Source of the DNA: Nodularia sp. LEGE 06071
GTDB taxonomy: Bacteria; Cyanobacteriota; Cyanobacteriia; Cyanobacteriales; Nostocaceae
Assembly (NCBI RefSeq): GCF_015207755.1
Contig: NZ_JADEWH010000027.1
Coordinates: 1 to 36,900, forward strand
Reading direction: 5' to 3'
DNA: 36,900 nt
Part shown: in pieces, positions 1-5,473 of the stretch
Layout: every line of letters starts with the position of its first letter
Numbering within the stretch: position 1 is the stretch's first letter
Position numbers and translations under genes: made by a program
The notes under the pieces: model-generated
Databases searched by the model: none
What the model saw: only the letters and a program-made list of their open reading frames with translations
Told to the model about the DNA's origin: nothing

Positions 1-274
1 ACAGTAGTAGGGAGTGTCCCAAGCTGTCTGGTGGGGTGGAAACTGCAACTGTGAGGAAGTTAGCTCCTTCCAGGTAAGATGATGCTAATCCGTGGGAGTA
101 CCAGGAGGTGACGAATGTTGTACCGGTTAGCCAACCGCCTAATGCTAGGTAAGCGCAAGGAAATAATAATATCCCTGACCAGCCTACGAAGACAAAGCGA
201 TCGCGCTTTAACCAGTCGTCTAATACGTCAAACCACCCTCTTGTACTAGGGGCGCGTCCAACTGCGATGGTCAT
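1..274 (-). CDS. psbD: Photosystem II D2 protein, N-terminal part (truncated by window edge)
   Basis: Reverse-strand reading from ATG at 274-272 gives 91 codons without a stop, running off the left edge. The start [10 protein letters not shown], then [20 protein letters not shown], then [16 protein letters not shown] are hallmarks of D2, the PSII reaction-centre subunit that carries QA and sits in the thylakoid membrane. A GGAG lies 11 bases before the start. Compared with the usual cyanobacterial D2 as I remember it, there are small differences: an extra Thr after PS, Tyr in CAYLAL, Ser in WYSHG, and PPDSLGHS where PADSMGHS is common. These could mark a second or condition-specific psbD copy. 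psbC, which often overlaps the 3' end of psbD, would lie outside the window. Confidence 0.96.
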   Translation of the reverse strand, partial: MTIAVGRAPSTRGWFDVLDDWLKRDRFVFVGWSGILLFPCAYLALGGWLTGTTFVTSWYSHGLASSYLEGANFLTVAVSTPPDSLGHSLLL

Positions 275-455
275 TAGAACGAATCTCCAAATGTTTATAA
301 GTACAGGTCTGTTTATAGATAAACTTTTTACAGCTATCTGTATGCAGACAGTTTACCAGATTGTCAATCTAGTTTACAAATTTTTACTGACTCTCATAAT
401 TATAAAGGTAAATTGTTAATTTTTCCAGTTAATTCTTAATTTAATTTCATCTGAC

Positions 456-479
456 TGGTCATTAGTCATTGGTCATTGG
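456..479. repeat. Heptad tandem repeat (GGTCATT/AGTCATT type)
   Basis: About three units of a 7-bp repeat alternating GGTCATT and AGTCATT. The same family recurs at 13974-14019 and 16391-16429. It resembles the short tandemly repeated repetitive (STRR) sequences described in heterocystous cyanobacteria. Confidence 0.8.
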
Positions 480-490
480 GAAGTTACCGT

Positions 491-560
491 CTTCTCCCCC
501 CTGCTCCCTGCTCCCCTGCCTCTTCTCCCCCCTGCACCCTGCCCCCTGCTCCCCAGCTTC
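491..560. repeat. Low-complexity CCCCTGC-type repeat tract
   Basis: A 70-base strand-biased tract made almost only of C, T and G, with repeated CCCTGCTCCC-like blocks of about seven bases. It lies just upstream of the UPF0367 gene. It looks like another heptad-repeat family rather than coding sequence. Confidence 0.65.
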
Positions 561-629
561 TTCATAATTCCCAATTTCCAATCGCCTAACGTTAAAATGA
601 GTCCTACAGTTCTGTTTGACTAATCCTAA

Positions 630-902
630 ATGTTTACCATTGACTTAAGTATCAAAAATACTGCCTTCCCCGTATCAGTACAACGTAAGTCAGCAGAGGA
701 TGCTGAAGCCATATATCAGCTCATTTTGGCAGCCATGCGCTCTGGCAATCCTGACATCGTGGAACTTAAGTGTGAGGGTAAGACGGAAAAGAAAATTGCT
801 GTCCGTTCTAGCGAAATTTCTGGGGTACAGATTGTTCAAAAAGATGGTGCAACGACCAGTGGCGGTAGACCACCAGGGTTTTTTGCAGTCACAGCTGAAT
901 AA
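630..902 (+). CDS. UPF0367 family conserved cyanobacterial protein
   Basis: A 90-residue soluble protein with no signal peptide or membrane segment. The opening MFTIDLSIKNTAFPVSVQRK, the middle block SSEISGVQIVQKDG and the Gly-rich end before GFFAV fit UPF0367, a small family of unknown function restricted to cyanobacteria and relatives. It ends 13 bases before an ABC ATPase gene on the same strand, so the two are probably co-transcribed. The function is unknown. The start is chosen because the family begins with this MFTI-type N-terminus. Confidence 0.85.
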   Translation: MFTIDLSIKNTAFPVSVQRKSAEDAEAIYQLILAAMRSGNPDIVELKCEGKTEKKIAVRSSEISGVQIVQKDGATTSGGRPPGFFAVTAE

Positions 903-915
903 CTAAGGGATAAAA

Positions 916-1593
916 ATGTCAGAAGTTGGCATTGAGGTCAAGGATTTAGATTTTAGTTGGCCTAGTGGGGCGAAGGCAATCGAATCTTGCTCTCTAGAAG
1001 TACCTCTGGGTGAATTTTGGATGCTTTTGGGTACAAATGGCAGTGGCAAATCTACATTACTCCGACTACTGGCTGGGCTATTAGCTCCTCAGTCCGGTGA
1101 AATTAAGGTTTTAGAACCCGTTGGCTTTGTCTTTCAAAATCCTGATCATCAACTGGTGATGCCAACTGTTGGTGCTGACGTGGCTTTTGGACTTGTGGAT
1201 GAAAAGTTACCGCCTGCGACGGTGAGGACAAGGGTTGAGGAGGCTTTAGGTTCGGTGAATTTGTCTGCCTTGCAATTACGCCCGATCTATGCTTTGAGTG
1301 GGGGACAAAAACAACGAGTGGCGATCGCCGGTGCGATCGCTCGGCGTTGTGAAATCTTACTATTAGATGAACCCACAGCTTTACTCGATCCAGATAGCCA
1401 ATTGGACTTGGTGGCTGGTGTCCGTCGCCTAGTCAAAAGTCGGGGGATTACAGCCCTGTGGGTGACTCATCGTCTAGACGAGTTGAATTACTGCGACGGT
1501 GCTTTTTTATTAGAAAAAGGCCGTTTGATTGATAAGGGTGAACCTCAGCGTCTGAAACAACGTTTGATGACAATGGATGATGGATCTGCTTAA
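916..1593 (+). CDS. ABC transporter ATP-binding protein, ECF/CbiO-like
   Basis: A 225-residue ABC ATPase. Walker A is GTNGSGKST (39-47), the Q-loop lies in VFQNPDHQL (about 72-80), the signature is LSGGQKQR (127-134), Walker B is LLLDEP (148-153) and the switch His is in VTHR (about 184). The block QNPDHQLVMPTV followed by VAFGL is typical of EcfA/CbiO-type ATPases of energy-coupling-factor importers for vitamins or metal ions. No transmembrane T or S component is nearby, so the partner must be encoded elsewhere and the substrate cannot be read. It follows UPF0367 at 13 bases and is closed by a strong terminator at 1640-1670. Confidence 0.87.
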   Translation: MSEVGIEVKDLDFSWPSGAKAIESCSLEVPLGEFWMLLGTNGSGKSTLLRLLAGLLAPQSGEIKVLEPVGFVFQNPDHQLVMPTVGADVAFGLVDEKLPPATVRTRVEEALGSVNLSALQLRPIYALSGGQKQRVAIAGAIARRCEILLLDEPTALLDPDSQLDLVAGVRRLVKSRGITALWVTHRLDELNYCDGAFLLEKGRLIDKGEPQRLKQRLMTMDDGSA

Positions 1594-1639
1594 ACAGCCA
1601 TTTTCTTTCATCCTTTTTTTGAATAATTACTAACAATTG

Positions 1640-1670
1640 AGACGCGCCTGAATCAGGCGCGTTTCTTTTT
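1640..1670 (+). terminator. Rho-independent terminator after the ABC ATPase gene
   Basis: Perfect stem ACGCGCCTG / CAGGCGCGT (1642-1650 with 1654-1662), three-base loop AAT, extendable by two pairs, then TTTCTTTTT. It ends the UPF0367-ABC ATPase transcript. Confidence 0.88.
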
Positions 1671-1723
1671 GGGCAAGGTTTTTCCAGTCAAATTCTGTCA
1701 TCTGATCGCATTTTTTACTGATT

Positions 1724-1740
1724 TGTAACATAGAGTTACA
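1724..1740. promoter_or_regulatory. Candidate operator: perfect inverted repeat TGTAAC-N5-GTTACA
   Basis: Six-base perfect inverted repeat separated by ATAGA, 70 bases before the NYN nuclease start. It resembles a dimeric-regulator site (TGT...ACA like CRP/NtcA sites), but the spacing is one base longer than the NtcA consensus GTA-N8-TAC. The regulator is unknown. Confidence 0.3.
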
Positions 1741-1810
1741 CGCAATGCTTCAATTACTATGAAAGTTATGAATGAATTTTGTTAACTCTAGATAACTGTG
1801 ATTAAAAACC

Positions 1811-2362
1811 ATGCCTCGTTCCTTACTCCAAGCCGTCTTGTTAGTAGACGGCTACAATATAATTGGTGCTTGGCCTTGCCTGAAAAAAACCCGTGATCAT
1901 GCAGGATTAGAGGCCGCACGCTGGGAATTGGTGGAAGCAATGACTAGCTACAGTTCTTTTCAAGGTTATGAGACTGAGATAGTTTTTGATGCCCAATATC
2001 ATCAAGCTTCTAGCAATAAAGAAATTATTACAGAACTCTTATCAGTTCATTACACTGATTTTGGGCAAACGGCAGACACCTATATTGAAAAATCCTGTGC
2101 ATCTCTGCGCTATGAAAGGGCGCAATCTCTGATTCATCGCGTGATTGTTGCCACCTCAGACCGCGCGCAGCAGTTGATGGTACAGGGGTATGGTGCTGAA
2201 TGGTTGTCGGCACAGCAACTATGTGGTGAGGTAGAAAGTACAATTTGTCGGATGCGACATAAATATCAAAAGCGCAAACAATCCAAAAGTAGGTTCTTAG
2301 TCAACTCTATTGATGCTAAAGCCCGGCAGCGACTGGCGGAATTACGGATGGGATTACAGTAA
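1811..2362 (+). CDS. NYN-domain (YacP/Rae1-like) putative ribonuclease
   Basis: A 183-residue soluble protein. LLVDGYNII near residue 10, then IVFDAQ (about 57-62), TADTYIEK (about 90) and VATSDRAQQ (about 116) are the conserved acidic motifs of the NYN/PIN-like fold of the YacP family, which includes the ribosome-associated mRNA endonuclease Rae1 of Bacillus. The basic C-terminal tail (KYQKRKQSKSR onward) could bind RNA. An RNA endonuclease role is inferred from the fold; the cyanobacterial target is unknown. It is a single gene between a terminator upstream and tRNA-Asn downstream. The start gives the expected short lead-in before VDGYN. Confidence 0.88.
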   Translation: MPRSLLQAVLLVDGYNIIGAWPCLKKTRDHAGLEAARWELVEAMTSYSSFQGYETEIVFDAQYHQASSNKEIITELLSVHYTDFGQTADTYIEKSCASLRYERAQSLIHRVIVATSDRAQQLMVQGYGAEWLSAQQLCGEVESTICRMRHKYQKRKQSKSRFLVNSIDAKARQRLAELRMGLQ

Positions 2363-2506
2363 AGCCTAAAATTCAAAAGTCTGAAACCAGCCGCCAGAAG
2401 GCGTTTTGGCTATAATGTTATGGGAATTAAACTTCGGTTTAAAAAAAGTTTAAAAAAAGACTTGCCAAATCTTATATTTAGTCTTAAGATGTTTAATTGT
2501 GAGCGT

Positions 2507-2578
<72 letters not shown>

Positions 2579-2696
2579 TTTAATTAAATAATCTCAAGAA
2601 GTCTGAAGCATGGAAGTTAAAATATCCAACTTCTGACTTTTGGCTTTTATGGTATTTTGATGAGCGATCGCCTGTGGGATTCTAAGATTTGACTGG

Positions 2697-2859
2697 CATA
2701 ACATGGGCGGGCATCTTTGCCCTCCCCCACAAGAGTTTCATCTAATTTAAATCTTCAAGCTAGATCACTAAAAGCCAGATTACAGAAGCATAATTGCGTA
2801 TAACGCTATCCTTTTAAGCGATCGCACATAAATTCCTAAAATTAGCGTATAGCTTTTAT
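2697..2859 (+). promoter_or_regulatory. Promoter region P1, duplicate of P2
   Basis: From GCATAACATGGG at 2697 this segment closely matches 4185-4388. Shared blocks include the CATCTAATTTAAATCT type, CAGAAGCAT, TTGCGTATAA, CTTTTAAGCGATCGCAC and the run before the ATG. A candidate -10 is TATAAC (2799-2804), where P2 has the consensus TATAAT. P2 carries roughly 40 more bases in the middle. It drives the truncated membrane gene at 2897. Between the tRNA (2578) and P1 I see nothing coding. Confidence 0.6.
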
Positions 2860-2896
2860 ATGACCTTATCTGTGAGAAGTTGAGGAGAAAGTAGCC
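2860..2896 (+). pseudogene. Deletion scar of the ATPase gene B copy (leaves a 7-codon micro-ORF)
   Basis: The ATG at 2860 occupies the position of the gene B start at 4389 (both read ATGAC after AGCTTTTA[T/C]). The sequence then jumps to a match with the last codons of gene B at 5442-5473: TTATCTGTGA...GTTGAGGAGAAAGTAGCC here against TTATCCGTGA...GTTGGGGATAAAGTAGCC there. Gene B has thus been deleted internally, leaving MTLSVRS and a stop at 2881-2883. The stop overlaps TGAGGAG, which serves as ribosome site for the ATG at 2897. Confidence 0.7.
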
Positions 2897-4171
2897 ATGA
2901 GCAACAATTTTCTAAAATCTGGCGATTGGGCTTATGTGGCTAAGTGTGGACGCTTACTTTATTGGACTTACTTCAAGCCTTTTACCTTGGAAAACTGGTT
3001 GAGTCACATCCATCCAGAACTTAAACCGATAGATGATCCTTTTGATAAGCGGGCTGAATTTAGCACAAATTCCCGGTTACGTCGCTATGCTGATCAGGTT
3101 TGGTGGCTGAGTGTCGTAGTCCCAATATTGGCTGTATTATTAGCTGCACCAGTTTACACTCTGGCTAGTGGTGAGTCATTTAACTGGTTCAGAAGTTGTG
3201 CTTTTTTCGCAGGCTGGTTTTTAGGAAGGGTTTTAGGGCGTGTCGGCTATAAAAATATAATCGTTATTGTCGTGATTGTATCCTTAAGCGAATTTTTAGA
3301 CACTCATTTTTCATCAAGGATGCCAGTAGACATTGTGGAAGGTGTGGCGGTGGGCTTGGTTACAGGCTTGGTGGGAGGTGTGGCGCTAGGCGTGGCGATA
3401 GGTTTGGCGGCAGGCGTTTCAGTAGGGGTGGCAGGAGGCATTTTAGTAGGGGTGGCAGGAGGCGTTTCAGTCAGCGTGGCAGGAGGCGTGTTGTCTACAT
3501 TGTTGGTAGGCTTGGTTTCCATCGTGACGGGAGGCTTGGGTTTGGCGGGAGGCTTGGCGGCAGGTTTGGCGTGGATTTTGGGTGTTTTGCGAATGTACTT
3601 CTGGCTACCAGAATTACTGTGGACACTCATTCTCTTTTTCTCTAATAGAAAAAGGGTAGATTGTTTACGATACCTACCACCTCGCTTTGATGAACGAATT
3701 ATTTTGCCTCTGCCTTTTATGGATCGAATGATTGTAGAGGCTTATCAAGAGAACCCAGCAGCAGCCAGTGAGACTATTAATTACTTGATTAGTTATACCA
3801 ATCAGCAAAAAGTTGCGACAAAGGCAATTACTGAGATTGCGATAGATAGCCTCAATCGTTGTCAAAGGTTGAGCGATATTATAGACATTGACAAGCAACT
3901 GGCTTGGATTCCCTCACCACCACCAAAGGAACTTGGCACGGTTTTTTATCAATTTTTAGATATTAGCGAGGATCTCCGTGCATTAGAGGAAGCTAATTCG
4001 CTCTATGTTCAGTATGAATTACTGAATACTTCCATCAGTGCATTACAGGAACTTTCAAACAGTCTTGCTTCTAAGAAAAATACTTTTATAGCGACTAAGT
4101 TTAGTAGTATTGTGCAACGCTGGCTGACAATTTTGGAGAGGGCAAAGCGCACTTTAGAGGAAACAGCTTAA
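2897..4171 (+). CDS. Truncated paralogue of the membrane STAND ATPase C (anchor half only)
   Basis: A 424-residue membrane protein. Residues 1-60 are a conserved cytosolic head, followed by hydrophobic segments at about 70-90 and 98-135, then a long Gly/Val/Ala stretch at about 148-235 (GVAGGV-type repeats), then a soluble helical part to the end. It matches residues 1-364 of the protein at 5474-7654 throughout, but stops at EETA exactly where the longer protein continues into a P-loop ATPase domain. The DNA identity breaks at 4167/4168. It therefore keeps the anchor and linker but has no ATPase. It could be a regulatory or dominant partner of the full-length protein, or a decaying duplicate; the intact 424-codon frame favours expression. 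The function is unknown. Confidence 0.75.
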   Translation: MSNNFLKSGDWAYVAKCGRLLYWTYFKPFTLENWLSHIHPELKPIDDPFDKRAEFSTNSRLRRYADQVWWLSVVVPILAVLLAAPVYTLASGESFNWFRSCAFFAGWFLGRVLGRVGYKNIIVIVVIVSLSEFLDTHFSSRMPVDIVEGVAVGLVTGLVGGVALGVAIGLAAGVSVGVAGGILVGVAGGVSVSVAGGVLSTLLVGLVSIVTGGLGLAGGLAAGLAWILGVLRMYFWLPELLWTLILFFSNRKRVDCLRYLPPRFDERIILPLPFMDRMIVEAYQENPAAASETINYLISYTNQQKVATKAITEIAIDSLNRCQRLSDIIDIDKQLAWIPSPPPKELGTVFYQFLDISEDLRALEEANSLYVQYELLNTSISALQELSNSLASKKNTFIATKFSSIVQRWLTILERAKRTLEETA

Positions 4172-4184
4172 CCGTATTAAACTT

Positions 4185-4388
4185 GCATAACATGGGGGGA
4201 ACCAGATGCCCACCCCACAAGACTTTTATCTAATTTAAATCTGCAAACTAGATATTTTTCAGATGATCTGGGAGATTTTGCACTTTCGGCACAACACTAA
4301 ACACCAGATAACAGAAGCATGATTGCGTATAATGCTATGCTTTTAAGCGATCGCACTTAAATTATTAAAATTAGGGTATAGCTTTTAC
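4185..4388 (+). promoter_or_regulatory. Promoter region P2 of the ATPase pair
   Basis: Paralogous to P1 (2697-2859). It contains TATAAT at 4328-4333 as a likely -10, a HIP1 site in the leader, and a second weaker TATAGC just before the ATG. No good -35 is visible, which would suit an activator-dependent promoter. It begins within 18 bases of the breakpoint that ends the upstream gene. Confidence 0.55.
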
Positions 4389-5471
4389 ATGACTTCTGGG
4401 GCATTACCTGCGAATCCTTTTGTAGCTGCGGGGATGATTGAAGACCCCAAGCTGTTTGTCGGTCGTAAAGATGAGTTACACGCGATCGCATCTCGAATGA
4501 GTGGTGTCCAGCCGACAAGTATTAATATTGTCGGTGACAAGCGAATTGGTAAATCGTCGTTGCTGTATCACTACTTTTTGACTTGGGAACAGCGAGTACC
4601 AAACCCCAGCCGTTATGTCGTCATTTACCTCTCCCTTCAAAATGTGTCGTGTCAGCGAGAGGAAAATTTTTATTTAGCAGTGGCGCGGGAATTGTTGAAT
4701 TTTCCCAATGTGGCGACAAATCCAGCTTTAAGTGACCCTTTGAGAGTTACACTCCTTGACCGTGCAGCTTTTTCAGATGCGATCAGAGAATGGAAAAAGC
4801 AAGGAATATTACCAGTTCTTTGCTTAGATGATTTTAAGAGGGTGCTTGATAACAAGAACGAATTTAATGATGATTTTTATAATAATCTGCGCTCTTTGAT
4901 GGATAGCAGTAGTTTGATGCTGATCATGGCTTCACAGTACAAACTCGATTTTTACAGCAAAAAGCATCAGTTGACTTCTGATTTTTTCAATTTGGGTCAT
5001 GTAATCAAGTTGCGTGGACTTAAAGAAGAAGAGGTCAAAGATTTGTTACGTCTACCTGCTAGCACTGTTAATGGTGCTGCATCAGCTTTGAGTATGGATG
5101 AACAGCGCCTGAGTCAGCAACTGGCTGGAAGTCATCCTTTTTTACTGCAAATAGCAGGGAGTTTAGTATGTGAGGCGCGTCAGCATGGATATGATGAAAA
5201 TTGGGTGAAAACTCGCTTTGCTGATGAATTTCGCCGTTTACCAAAATCTAAACTAGGTTCTCGCCGATGGTTGCATCAGGTGCGCTGGTTAGTTTGGGAT
5301 TTGCCGATGCGCTTGGGTATCTTACCCAAATTGATTGGTGGAACTGTTGACGATATCAGCAGCTGGATTATGGGGTTAGTTATCCTGCTGATGTTCTTTT
5401 TGGTTTTGGTGCGTGTGTTGGACTGGAATGAAGTTTGGGATTTTATCCGTGACCAGTTGGGGATAAAGTAG
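4389..5471 (+). CDS. STAND/AAA-type P-loop ATPase with C-terminal membrane anchor (gene B)
   Basis: 360 residues. NPF at 9-11 and LFVGRKDEL at 22-30 form the usual lead-in of AAA/STAND ATPases (AAA_16/nSTAND-like). Walker A is GDKRIGKSS (49-57), Walker B is VLCLDDF (143-149), a sensor-1-like strand is LMLIMAS (176-182), and GSHPFLLQ (247-254) fits the GxP motif of STAND NTPases. A membrane helix lies at about 325-343, followed by a short charged tail. The stop is two bases before the ATG of the second ATPase, so the two are surely co-translated and likely act together. No effector domain or sensor repeats are visible in this protein. Signal-transducing NTPase at the membrane is inference. Confidence 0.78.
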   Translation: MTSGALPANPFVAAGMIEDPKLFVGRKDELHAIASRMSGVQPTSINIVGDKRIGKSSLLYHYFLTWEQRVPNPSRYVVIYLSLQNVSCQREENFYLAVARELLNFPNVATNPALSDPLRVTLLDRAAFSDAIREWKKQGILPVLCLDDFKRVLDNKNEFNDDFYNNLRSLMDSSSLMLIMASQYKLDFYSKKHQLTSDFFNLGHVIKLRGLKEEEVKDLLRLPASTVNGAASALSMDEQRLSQQLAGSHPFLLQIAGSLVCEARQHGYDENWVKTRFADEFRRLPKSKLGSRRWLHQVRWLVWDLPMRLGILPKLIGGTVDDISSWIMGLVILLMFFLVLVRVLDWNEVWDFIRDQLGIK

Positions 5472-5473
5472 CC

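Larger units (their letters stand above)
275..629. promoter_or_regulatory. Intergenic region upstream of psbD and the UPF0367 gene
   Basis: This 355-base gap separates two divergent genes, so it should hold both promoters. It contains a perfect inverted repeat GTTTAT-AG-ATAAAC at 311-324, close to the psbD start and possibly in its leader. It also holds a heptad repeat (456-479) and a pyrimidine-rich CCCCTGC-type repeat (491-560) on the UPF0367 side. I could not assign a confident -35/-10 pair. Confidence 0.4.

Noticed and set aside
3304-3630. Minus-strand frame of 108 codons rich in Pro, Thr, Lys and Ala
   Set aside because: It is the exact antisense of the Gly/Val/Ala repeat segment of the membrane gene at 2897; Gly/Ala/Val codons read backwards give Pro/Thr/Ala-type repeats. 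No ribosome site or homologue pattern.
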